Source of the DNA: Lentzea albidocapillata subsp. violacea | GTDB taxonomy: Bacteria; Actinomycetota; Actinomycetes; Mycobacteriales; Pseudonocardiaceae | NCBI RefSeq assembly: GCF_900100275.1 | Contig: NZ_FNET01000035.1 | Span: forward strand, 1-43,595 | Length of the DNA stretch: 43,595 bases | Reading direction: 5' to 3' | Part shown: piece after piece, positions 7,911-15,418 of the stretch | How the letters are laid out: every line of letters starts with the position of its first letter | How positions within the stretch are numbered: position 1 is the stretch's first letter | Notes under the pieces: generated by a model | The model's input: only the letters and a program-made list of their open reading frames with translations | What the model was told of the DNA's origin: nothing | Database searches by the model: none | Translations under genes and position numbers: made by a program

Positions 7911-9389
7911 TTAGCTGTCTGCGCCGGGAAGGGTGAACAAGAGCCGATCCAGTTGCGGCACTGTGTCTTTGAGACGTTGCTTGAGATCCCTGTACCGCTC
8001 GCGCAGTACCTGGACGTCGACCGACCGAGGCAATGGCAACAACCGCTGCGACGATGGCAGCGCCGTCTCGAGCGTGGTCAGTCGCTCACGTGCGAGCACA
8101 CGTGCCGCCTCCAGCTGAACGGGTGTCAGCCTCTCAACCGCCTCGTTGAGCCGGTTCCAGTCCGTCACTGCCATCAGGGCATACGCTGCCCAGCCATCGT
8201 GGCCAGGTGGGTCTTCCGCCAGCGCTGCGGTGATCCGCCAGGCGAGAGTGATGTCTGGTTCCAGCGCTTGAGCGCGGGCGGCCATGGTCGCCGCGATCAG
8301 ACGTTGGAAGGTAGCCTGCTGCCATTGTTCGATCCGGTCGCCTCCGCGGGCATGCCACACGTCTACGGCGGCGACAAAGCCGGCCATCGGAACAAGGTCG
8401 CGCACCGCGGGGCCATCGCATTTACTGCACAGCTTCCGGGGGCTCTCGAGCATCACCAGCCACCACGGCACGTGCTCCGTGAGAAGTACGGGACGCGAGC
8501 GAACCACCGTGCACCCCGGTGAGTGCAGCATCTCGCCGTTGGTGTCTCCCATTGCCACCCTGAGCCAGCCGAACAACGACGCGATGGAGCGCTCATCCTC
8601 GTCAACCCAATCCGGCAAGGCCGGCACCGGAGGCAGCAGAAGCTCACCACCAGAGGCCGCGATGCCCTCGAGGATCGCGTTGACGAACGCCACCTCGTGT
8701 TCCCCGAGCAAGCTGCGAGGCTGAGGGATCTCAGCGCCCGCGTTGCGGTGCCGATCCATCGACGCGACACGAGCGACTTCGAGGAGCTCCGCCGACCGCG
8801 TGAAGACCGACGCGACGGTGCCAGGTGTTCCAGACCGTCGGTGTGTGTCGGAAGCGAGGATGTCCCGCAGAACCGGGACCGGTAGATCCACCAGCAGCGG
8901 CCTCAGTTCATCGAGAGTCGCGTATTCGCCGAGTCCGCGTGCCTTGATGTAGGCCGTGCTGAGCGCGCCACGCTGTTCAGCCTCCGTGTCCGCTCTCGTG
9001 TGCTCGTCGTCGTACTCCTCGGGCAGGACACGCCCGGCATCAACGATCACGCGGTCGGCACGGCTCTGTTCGAGGTCGTCGTACCACGATCGCTGCGTCG
9101 CGACGCGTGCTTCCAGTTCGGCGCCGATGGATGCGGCGCGCTCGGGCCATTCTTCCCACGGGCATGCGATGTCGCGCGTGGCGACCTGCTGCTGCGCGTT
9201 GCGCTTGACCAGGCGGGCTCCCCACGCGTTTTTAGGAGGCTTCGCGCCTGGATCTACCACCCGCACTGTCACCTGGCCGCGTCCGTCGACGGAGACCACG
9301 CGGACACGGGCGGCGGTAGGTGCGGCGTCGTACGGCTTGTACGTCGGGTAGGCGTACTCGTTCCCTACATGGAGGTCAGCCTGCTTCAC
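7911..9389 (-). CDS. Unknown large protein, convergent with PD-(D/E)XK-like gene
   Basis: About 492 residues, no family recognised. The N-terminal 60 residues look like a small beta-barrel (RVRVVSVDGRGQVTVRVVDPG), followed by a charged helical stretch with WEEWPERAASIGAELEARVA. A possible metal-binding pair occurs in LCSKCDG near residue 330. The C-terminal third is helical and arginine-rich (VLRERYRDLKQRLKDTVPQL). Several starts are in frame: GTG 9389 (VKQADLHVGNEYAYP) is preferred on protein appearance, GTG 9407 is the longest; neither has a strong ribosome binding site. It lies at the right end of the element that ends at the att copy at 9730. Confidence 0.65.
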   Translation of the reverse strand: MKQADLHVGNEYAYPTYKPYDAAPTAARVRVVSVDGRGQVTVRVVDPGAKPPKNAWGARLVKRNAQQQVATRDIACPWEEWPERAASIGAELEARVATQRSWYDDLEQSRADRVIVDAGRVLPEEYDDEHTRADTEAEQRGALSTAYIKARGLGEYATLDELRPLLVDLPVPVLRDILASDTHRRSGTPGTVASVFTRSAELLEVARVASMDRHRNAGAEIPQPRSLLGEHEVAFVNAILEGIAASGGELLLPPVPALPDWVDEDERSIASLFGWLRVAMGDTNGEMLHSPGCTVVRSRPVLLTEHVPWWLVMLESPRKLCSKCDGPAVRDLVPMAGFVAAVDVWHARGGDRIEQWQQATFQRLIAATMAARAQALEPDITLAWRITAALAEDPPGHDGWAAYALMAVTDWNRLNEAVERLTPVQLEAARVLARERLTTLETALPSSQRLLPLPRSVDVQVLRERYRDLKQRLKDTVPQLDRLLFTLPGADS

Positions 9390-9729
9390 AATATGGCAGC
9401 GTCTCACGGGCCACCGACAATTTCGGCCCCCGCGTCACGACACGCAAGGTAAGGGTGCCGCCGTACTGAGCCACCTCGTGTTCGGTGCTTCGGCGCGCCC
9501 AGTTCGGTGCTACCGGGGTAGGCACGAGATCCCTGAGGCCGTGGTCGAACGATCGGTGTGGCACGACGTTTGCCTTGGCCGGATGTAGCGGGACTCTCAC
9601 ACTCAGGGAAGCCGGAGAAAACTGGAGAGTTGATGTCGTTCGAACGGTCCTGGACTGCGTTCAACGGCACCGAACGGAACACGATGACCAGCAGGTTCCG
9701 CATTGTCGCAGGTCGGAGCGTTTTGCCCC
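9390..9729. other. Non-coding right end of the left-hand integrative element
   Basis: No gene is supported in this stretch. Its last part (about 9592-9729) is clearly similar, by eye about two bases in three, to 23770-23913, the sequence just before the second att copy. Shared blocks include ACTCTCACACT or a close variant, a GGAGAAA...GGAGAGT motif, a TTCAACG..CGAACGGAAC-type block, and a final GCAGG...TTGCCCC before the att repeat. The open frame here that translates GAEGTRTPDPHTA on the minus strand is the familiar spurious product of a tRNA-type sequence. Confidence 0.7.
9612..9630 (+). repeat. Putative integrase arm-type site, copy 1
   Basis: CCGGAGAAAACTGGAGAGT, built from two (C)YGGAGA units. 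Near-identical motifs occur at 9892-9909 and 23790-23808, on the two sides of the att repeats. The arrangement fits arm-type binding sites of a tyrosine integrase; the role is inferred. Confidence 0.5.
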
Positions 9730-9771
9730 CTGGCAGTGTGAGGGTCAGGGGTTCGAGTCCCCTCAGCTCCA
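9730..9771 (+). repeat. att site: 42-bp repeat with 3' part of a tRNA/tmRNA gene, copy 1
   Basis: A perfect 42-bp direct repeat of 23914-23955. It contains a complete T-arm (AGGGG, loop TTCGAGT, CCCCT), the 3' acceptor strand CAGCTCC and discriminator A, but no 5' half of a tRNA. The parent gene must start with GGAGCTG or a wobble variant such as GGGGCTG; the latter would fit tmRNA. The CCA end is not encoded. Element integration into tRNA 3' ends leaves exactly such fragments. This copy separates the left element from the 14.2-kb island and acts as the island's integrase-proximal att. Confidence 0.88.
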
Positions 9772-9780
9772 TTCTCCGGA

Positions 9781-9823
9781 GAACCCCTCTGAGTTGCGAT
9801 GTTCACGCAGCTCAGAGGGGTTC
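9781..9823. terminator. Strong hairpin terminator next to att copy 1
   Basis: Perfect 13-bp stem, GAACCCCTCTGAG (9781-9793) with CTCAGAGGGGTTC (9811-9823), a 17-nt loop, then TTTCGTTT. It follows the tRNA fragment and would also stop transcripts leaving the integrase gene. A similar hairpin follows the second att copy. Confidence 0.8.
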
Positions 9824-9891
9824 TTTCGTTTCTGTGATTGATCACCAGTGATCGCTTGATGATCGTTTCCGCGCCGGTTCAGTTGGTCCTG

Positions 9892-9909
9892 CTGGAGAAA
9901 TCTGGAGAC
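9892..9909 (+). repeat. Putative integrase arm-type site, copy 2 (island left end)
   Basis: CTGGAGAAATCTGGAGAC. It differs by few bases from 23790-23808 at the island's other end and from 9612-9630. It lies between the att repeat and the integrase gene, where such sites are expected. Confidence 0.5.
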
Positions 9910-10052
9910 CTGATCTTGCCGCCGAGTCGGCCGGTGATCGGCGACCTGGGCCGATGATGATCTCGATGCGGATGTCCGCTGGGGTGGCCGATCGCGCGGA
10001 GATCATTTTGCCCGATTCAGCTGCGTTTCCCACCACTGCAGCGCGGTGGTGG

Positions 10053-11234
10053 TCATGCTGCGTCAGCGGGTGGCAGAGCCGGGTTGGTGGTTGCGCGTGC
10101 CTTGTGCCAGCGGCGTTCCAGGGATCGCATGAGGCGTCGCTCGACCTCCGGAGCGACGTGGCTGTAGGCCTCGACGATGCGGTTGTCCAGCCGGTGGCCG
10201 AGCCGGCGTGCCTGGGCGATCTCTGGGATGCCGTCGGCGATCATCCAGGTCTTGTGGCTGTGGCGCAGGCCGTGGAACGTCAAGCCTGGCTTGACCGGGT
10301 AGGTGCGGACGGCGGCGTTCGCGCGGTGCAGGTTGCCATCGATCGCGGGGCGGAAGACCCGGCGGCCGAAATCGCTGCGTCGAAGCCAACAGTTGCGTGG
10401 TGTCGTGAACACGAACTCGTGGTCGTGGGACTCCAAGTACTGGCGCAGCAAGGTGATCAGGAACGGTGGCAGGGTGATGGTGCGTGCGGACGCCGGTGTC
10501 TTGGGCGATCCGAGCCACATGCGGTGTACGGATTCGTGCAGGCATCCTGTGTCCGGGTCGATGACGATGCAGCCGTCGTCGAGGTGGGTGTTGGCGCGGC
10601 GTAGTCCGGTCATCTCGCCCCAGCGGGCGCCGGTCCAGCCGGTGGCGATGGTCAGCAGCCAGTAGTCGTGGCTGTTGCTGAGCAGGGCTGCCTGGTCTGC
10701 GATCCAGACGACCTGTTCCGGTGTGGCCCAGATCCGTTCGGCTGGCATGGGTTCGTTGTCGCGGCGACGGCCGCGGCGGGATCGGCGCCGTACGGGGTTG
10801 GCTGGGATGAGGCGTTCGTCAACGGCGTCGTCGAGCATCATGGAGAACACGGTCAGGATGCCGCCGACTGTGGAAGTGGCGTAGCGGCGACGCAGTTGCT
10901 TGGCCCACAAGGTGACCGCGAGTGGAGTGATGGCGCCGAGGCGGATGGTGCCCCACCGTGGCTGGATGTAGTTGCGGATCCGGCCGAGGTAGTTCTCCTC
11001 GGTGCGGATCTCGACGTCGAGTGTGTCGGCCCACAGGTCGGCCCACTCGGCGGTGGTGATGAATCCCGCTTTGGGGTCGAGCCAGGTGCCGCGTCGCTGG
11101 TCGGCTTCGATCTGGGTGGCGTAGGCGTCGGCGGCGGTCTTGGTCTCGAACCCGGAGATGGAGCCGTATCCGCCATCGCCGCGCAGGTAGCGGACTCGCC
11201 ATGAGCGCGGGCCGATCTTCTCTGTCCAGGCCAT
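10053..11234 (-). CDS. Tyrosine site-specific integrase of the island
   Basis: A 393-residue tyrosine recombinase. The N-terminal part has an AP2-like/arm-binding segment (WRVRYLRGDGGYGS) and a SAM-like core-binding domain (about 60-140). Catalytic residues are all visible: Arg204 in TGARWGEMTGLR, Lys245 in LGSPKT, His321 and Arg324 in HGLRHS, His347 in LGH, and the nucleophile Tyr357 in VEAYSHV. The ATG at 11234 is used because AAGGAGGAG lies 4 nt upstream; the open frame extends to 11297. The gene points towards the att repeat at 9730, with its stop 282 bases away. This is the usual layout of actinobacterial elements that integrate into tRNA 3' ends. It resembles the broken integrase at 24145-24959. 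Confidence 0.95.
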   Translation of the reverse strand: MAWTEKIGPRSWRVRYLRGDGGYGSISGFETKTAADAYATQIEADQRRGTWLDPKAGFITTAEWADLWADTLDVEIRTEENYLGRIRNYIQPRWGTIRLGAITPLAVTLWAKQLRRRYATSTVGGILTVFSMMLDDAVDERLIPANPVRRRSRRGRRRDNEPMPAERIWATPEQVVWIADQAALLSNSHDYWLLTIATGWTGARWGEMTGLRRANTHLDDGCIVIDPDTGCLHESVHRMWLGSPKTPASARTITLPPFLITLLRQYLESHDHEFVFTTPRNCWLRRSDFGRRVFRPAIDGNLHRANAAVRTYPVKPGLTFHGLRHSHKTWMIADGIPEIAQARRLGHRLDNRIVEAYSHVAPEVERRLMRSLERRWHKARATTNPALPPADAA

Positions 11235-11321
11235 GATCTCCTCCTTGGGGAGTGGCTGTCGGTTGTGGACAGAGATGTGATGCGCCGTGGTGTTCATGAT
11301 CGCAACTCGGCTGGTTGCACG

Positions 11322-13742
11322 TTAGTAGGCTGATTTCGATCGGCGGGGGTCAGGGAAGCCGAGGCTGATGTAACCGGGTGCGCGTTTAGACAGTGAGGAA
11401 GCCAGGACGCCGGTGTTGATGTCGTGGTAGTCGTGGACTTCTGCAGTGGTTTTGCCTGGGTGCGCGCGCAGAACGCGTCCCACGTACTGGACCAGGCGGC
11501 CTTTGAACGCGATGGGCGCGGCCAGAAACAGCGTGTCCAGGACGGGGCAGTCGAATCCCTCACCGACGAATGGTCCTGTGGCGACGACGAGAAGTGGCGG
11601 TCCGTCTGCGGACGTTTGCAGCCGGGCGAGGGCGTCCCTGCGGGTCTTGGTGCTCATGCCGCCGTGCAGTACGACCGGGTTGAGAGACTGCTCGCGGAAC
11701 TCGTTGGCCAGGTTCTCGACGTGGGTGGTCCACTGGGTGAGTACCAGACAGTGTCTGCCGCGTTTCAGTGCCGCGGTCACGTCGTCGACAACCTGGATTG
11801 TCCGGGCTTGGTCGGCGACGAGTTCGCGGTAGATGGCTGCCATTCCGCCAGGTTTCGTGGGGTCGGCGTCACCGAGGTAGCGGAACGCGGTGTCGTGCAC
11901 GTGAAGCACGGGCGTCGGCGGCTGTGCAGCGTTGTCGAACTCGAGTTGGGGCGCGTTGTCGTTGGTGGTGGGAGTGGCTTGTGCGATGGTGTGGCGGACT
12001 GGGCCGAGTTGCAGTGCGATCAGGTCGTCGAGCTTGTCGCGGCGGTATGGGGTGGCGGTCAGCCCGAGCCAGCGGCGTACCGGGATTTGTTTGATGGCGT
12101 GTTCGAACGCCGCTGCGGGGACGTGGTGGCACTCGTCCACGACCACCAGTCCGTAGCCGCTGGTGAGCTGCTCGAGGTCGGTTTTCCTGGCCAGCGTCTG
12201 CAGCATCGCGACGTCGACGACGCCGCGGGTCTTTCTGCGACCGCCGCCGAGTTGGCCGGCCTTGACACCCAGCAGGTCGCCGATGCGCGTACGCCATTGG
12301 TCGGCGAGGGCTTTGCGGTCGACGAGCACGAGCGTGGACGTTGCATGGGTTGCGATCAGTGCGCATGCGATGACGGTCTTGCCGGCTCCAGGTGGCGCGA
12401 CCAGCACACCGAGATCATGTTCGTGGAGGGCGTTCACGGCCTTTTGCTGTGCGGAGGTCAGCGTGGCGGTGAACGTGAACTCCTGCGTCTCTCCGGCTGG
12501 CCGTTCGTCGGTCACCTCCAGACGGCTGCCTGCCTGCTCGACCAGCGATGCCACCGTGTCCGCCAGGCCCCGCGGCACGATAAGTCCGCCATCCAGCGTT
12601 TCGTCGTAGCTGCGCAGGAACCGCGGGGTATCCCATGTGGACATTCGCAGGCGCTGACGCTCATAGAACAGCGGGTTCGTCATCGACGCCGCGTGTTTCA
12701 GCGTCGCGTGCAACGCAGGGGTCAGCTCGTCCGACTCCACACGGATCGCAGAGCTGAGCCGGGCGTGCACGATCGGGGACGCGGCGACCAGGATCCTCGT
12801 CGAGACGGGCGCATTGAGCTGGTCGATGCTCGCGCCGACGGTGACTTGACCGGCGCGGCGAGCGACCCGGCTGACCTCGGCTGGGCTCATCCGTCCGAGC
12901 GATGAAAGGAACGCCCATTGGTCTTCGTGAGGTTCCATCGTGGCCAGGTCGAGGAACACCGTTGCTCCGTCCTGGCGGGCCTTGCCGTGCAGGGGCGCGG
13001 CGATCAGGTTTCCTACGCCGCCTGCCGGTAGTACGTCTTGTGAAGGGAACAATCGGTCGTAGCTGGCCAAGTCCATGCGGCCGCGTACCGCCATCGCCTC
13101 CCGCAGCAGGGCGGTACCGAGCCGGCGGGCGGTCTCGGCGGGTATGGGAGCGGCGAAGAACACCCACGCATGTGCTCCGACGCCGGAACGTGACACTTCC
13201 AGTGCTGCTGGCACTGACCATGTCCGGGCGGCCTTCAGATACGCCAGGGCGTCCAGCATCGCCGCTTGCCCGTCGAAGTCGGCCGCCAGCCACCAGCACA
13301 GATCACTGTCCAGCAGCGGATACAGCCCGACATGCGCGGCACCGGTCAGATGGTCGCGCATAACCCCTTTGTCGAGCGGAAGGTAGTCGCGGTCCTCGTG
13401 TCGAACTCCTTTGCGCCAGCCGCCACGCACCGCCGGCAGCCATCCAGCCTTGCCGGTACGCGTGTTCTCCCACCGGGTGGCATAGATGTCGGTCCGGGCG
13501 GCGAACAGGGCGGCGAAGAAGTCCACCTTCGTCTCCGGTGCTGACTGTCGGTAGACAGGGCCGGGAGGTGCTTCGAAGAAACCGGTCTGAGCGGGGCCGG
13601 GTGGCGCCGCCTGTTTCTGCGTCAGCTCCAGCAACCGCAACAAGCGCGCGTTCTCCGACTGCAGTTGTGCGGTGAGAGCGCGCAGGCTCTCGAGTTCCTC
13701 TGCGAGGCCCGCTGCCTCTGCTGACCAGAGATCGTCATCCAC
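11322..13742 (-). CDS. TOTE-type archaeo-eukaryotic primase fused to SF2 helicase
   Basis: An 806-residue fusion. After a short coiled coil (residues 15-45) comes a primase-polymerase domain with the metal-binding DFD (155-157) in WWLAADFDG, SRSGVGAHAW (His191), and a further block LFPSQDVLPAGGVGNLI. The second half is a superfamily 2 helicase: Walker A APPGAGKT (449-456), DECH box (536-539), motif III TATP (562-565), and motif VI QYVGRVLR (752-759). This domain order is the hallmark of TOTE conflict-system proteins, predicted by comparative genomics to attack or copy invader nucleic acid. The GTG at 13742 lies 6 nt after the upstream gene, so it is the last gene of a three-gene operon. No nuclease domain is obvious within this chain. 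Confidence 0.85.
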   Translation of the reverse strand: MDDDLWSAEAAGLAEELESLRALTAQLQSENARLLRLLELTQKQAAPPGPAQTGFFEAPPGPVYRQSAPETKVDFFAALFAARTDIYATRWENTRTGKAGWLPAVRGGWRKGVRHEDRDYLPLDKGVMRDHLTGAAHVGLYPLLDSDLCWWLAADFDGQAAMLDALAYLKAARTWSVPAALEVSRSGVGAHAWVFFAAPIPAETARRLGTALLREAMAVRGRMDLASYDRLFPSQDVLPAGGVGNLIAAPLHGKARQDGATVFLDLATMEPHEDQWAFLSSLGRMSPAEVSRVARRAGQVTVGASIDQLNAPVSTRILVAASPIVHARLSSAIRVESDELTPALHATLKHAASMTNPLFYERQRLRMSTWDTPRFLRSYDETLDGGLIVPRGLADTVASLVEQAGSRLEVTDERPAGETQEFTFTATLTSAQQKAVNALHEHDLGVLVAPPGAGKTVIACALIATHATSTLVLVDRKALADQWRTRIGDLLGVKAGQLGGGRRKTRGVVDVAMLQTLARKTDLEQLTSGYGLVVVDECHHVPAAAFEHAIKQIPVRRWLGLTATPYRRDKLDDLIALQLGPVRHTIAQATPTTNDNAPQLEFDNAAQPPTPVLHVHDTAFRYLGDADPTKPGGMAAIYRELVADQARTIQVVDDVTAALKRGRHCLVLTQWTTHVENLANEFREQSLNPVVLHGGMSTKTRRDALARLQTSADGPPLLVVATGPFVGEGFDCPVLDTLFLAAPIAFKGRLVQYVGRVLRAHPGKTTAEVHDYHDINTGVLASSLSKRAPGYISLGFPDPRRSKSAY

Positions 13743-13748
13743 GACCGA

Positions 13749-14909
13749 TCAGATCCTGGCCCGGTCGAGGCGGTCGATGAGGCTGGGTTTGCGTGCATGG
13801 GCGTGGCGCAATGCCATGCTGCGCAGGGTGAAGGTGTCGAACCGGTCGTCGCGTTCGGCCAAGGCCTGGAGATCGCTGAGTAACGCTACGGCGGCGTCGT
13901 ACTCGGCGGGCTTTCGGGTGGCGATCAGCACCTCGACCTTTGCCCAGGCGGCTTCTTCGTCGTGGGACAGGTCGTCCAGTCGCTTCTGGCGAACAAGGTT
14001 CCGTGCGTGTTCTCGGCGGGCTTCCTCCTCGGCGTGTTGTGCGGCTTCCTTGCGCTGCCGGTCGGCACGCCTGCGCCAGGCGCTGTCCAGGAGATCGGCC
14101 ACGGTCCGGCGGCCGGGTGCGGCGACAGCCGGGGCGATGACGCTGCGGAATCGGCGCAGTATTTCGGTTCGCGCGGTTGCGGCACGTCCTTGGGCGACGT
14201 ACAGCAGTAGCCGGTCCTTCTCGCCGGTGGGCAGATCCGCCAGCCAGTTCGCGAGCTGCTCGGGATCTTCGGCACGATCGGGGAGCGATGGGCTTGCCTC
14301 GGCTGCCACCGCGAGCAGGTCGTCGTCGAGGCGGAGGAAACCAGCCAGCGCGTGTTGTGACGCGGTGAGCGTCCGCAGGCCAGGAGGCACCAGCGGTTCG
14401 AGTTCCTCGTTCTCGTCCTGGTCGAAAGCATCTTCGTCGTCCTCCCAGGTGCCGTAGCCGGCCAACCAGGCCAGGTAGAGCGCCCGGTGATCGCCGCCAG
14501 CGAGCTCGTCGCGGATGCCGACGATGGACGACAGGGACACCTCGGGGTCGTAGTCCCAGTCGCCGGACTCGTCCTCGCTGGTCATGCTGAGGACGAGGTG
14601 CTGGCCGGCGGTCCAGGCCGTGACCTGGTCGCTGACGCAGTACTGCTCGGCGACTTCCAGGTCGAGCAGGCCGCAGGGCAGGCGGAGCATGATCCGCCGG
14701 GTGCCCCAGTTGGCCAGGTGGAGATGCGCGTCGTAGTGGCGCTCCATCAGTCGGCTTGGATCGCCGCGGAAGTCGCCCCAGTGGTACTCGTTGACAAAGC
14801 TTGTCGCGGTGATTCGCGCGCGGGTGGAAAGCGAGCGCACCTCGGCCTGCGCTTGTGCGTCGAGGGGCTGGTCGATGGCAATGAACTCGTAGTACTGGTA
14901 TTCGCTCAA
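13749..14909 (-). CDS. Unknown 386-aa protein in TOTE primase-helicase operon
   Basis: Begins at TTG 14909 (LSEYQYYEFIAIDQPL), which overlaps the stop of the upstream 111-aa gene by 4 nt (TTGA); this overlap decides the start. The N-terminal half is beta-rich with YHWGDFRGDPSRLMERHYD and LANWGTRRIMLRLP. The middle is acidic (WEDDEDAFDQDENEELE), and the C-terminal 100 residues form a charged, probably coiled helix rich in Arg, Glu and Ala. Related actinobacterial proteins start with the same SEYQYYEF motif, but I know no assigned function. It lies between a small protein and a primase-helicase and is cotranscribed with both, so a role in the same conflict system is a reasonable inference. Confidence 0.75.
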   Translation of the reverse strand: MSEYQYYEFIAIDQPLDAQAQAEVRSLSTRARITATSFVNEYHWGDFRGDPSRLMERHYDAHLHLANWGTRRIMLRLPCGLLDLEVAEQYCVSDQVTAWTAGQHLVLSMTSEDESGDWDYDPEVSLSSIVGIRDELAGGDHRALYLAWLAGYGTWEDDEDAFDQDENEELEPLVPPGLRTLTASQHALAGFLRLDDDLLAVAAEASPSLPDRAEDPEQLANWLADLPTGEKDRLLLYVAQGRAATARTEILRRFRSVIAPAVAAPGRRTVADLLDSAWRRRADRQRKEAAQHAEEEARREHARNLVRQKRLDDLSHDEEAAWAKVEVLIATRKPAEYDAAVALLSDLQALAERDDRFDTFTLRSMALRHAHARKPSLIDRLDRARI

Positions 14910-15241
14910 CGTCGATCCTCGAATGGTGCGGCGTGGAAGCCCGAGTCGTCGCCCAGGTGAATGAACAGGTGTCCGGTCAGGGAGCCGTTCTCCGCCAGTG
15001 CGGCCCAGCCGCGTCCGCTGACCTGGTCGCCCTCGTCGTGGCCTTCCCAGCTGAACTCGACGAAGGGGCGGCCGTCGCGCTCGGTCCACCGGCAGTCCAT
15101 CCAGCCACGGATGGCGACGAAGCCGAACTCGCCGGTGCTGTTCCTGGCGAATTTGATGAACCCTGGCTCGGTGAGGTCGACGGCGTCCTGGTCCCAGTTC
15201 GTCATCTTCACGATCCGCCATCGGCCGCTCGGTCTCTTCAC
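14906..15241 (-). CDS. Small unknown protein, first gene of TOTE-type operon
   Basis: A 111-residue protein. The GTG at 15241 is chosen because GAGGGGAGAG lies 4 nt upstream; an in-frame TTG at 15268 is less likely. The chain is beta-rich and aromatic: KRPSGRWRIVKMTNWDQDAV, FGFVAIRGWMDCRW, RPFVEFSWEGHDEGD, GRGWAALAENGSLTGHLFIH, LGDDSGFHA. Similar small proteins are widespread in actinobacteria without a known function. It is translationally coupled to the 386-aa gene (TTGA overlap). As the promoter-proximal gene it could be a sensor or regulator of the operon; that is inference only. Confidence 0.72.
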   Translation of the reverse strand: MKRPSGRWRIVKMTNWDQDAVDLTEPGFIKFARNSTGEFGFVAIRGWMDCRWTERDGRPFVEFSWEGHDEGDQVSGRGWAALAENGSLTGHLFIHLGDDSGFHAAPFEDRR

Positions 15242-15418
15242 GAACTCTCCCCTCGCGGTCGTAGTCAAATGGTCAGGCTAGTCACACCGTTGTACTACGG
15301 AGCGTAACGATCTTGTGCTTGAGGTCGACATGCGTCATCGATGGGTTGTCCCGGTTCTGTCGGTGCTTTCCCCTACCCTCGAGAAGGCGGACGCCGTTGC
15401 AGGCGGAAGGCAGGTGTC
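15242..15418. promoter_or_regulatory. Shared 177-bp control region of TOTE-type and Wadjet operons
   Basis: The only gap between the divergent operons, so both promoters should lie here. I see no confident -35/-10 pair or clear operator. Open frames entering this region from either side look non-coding. Sharing one control region would let both systems be induced together. Confidence 0.5.

Noticed and set aside
9603..9845. 80-aa minus-strand frame containing GAEGTRTPDPHTA
   Set aside because: This is the well-known spurious translation of a tRNA-type sequence; the DNA is the att repeat.
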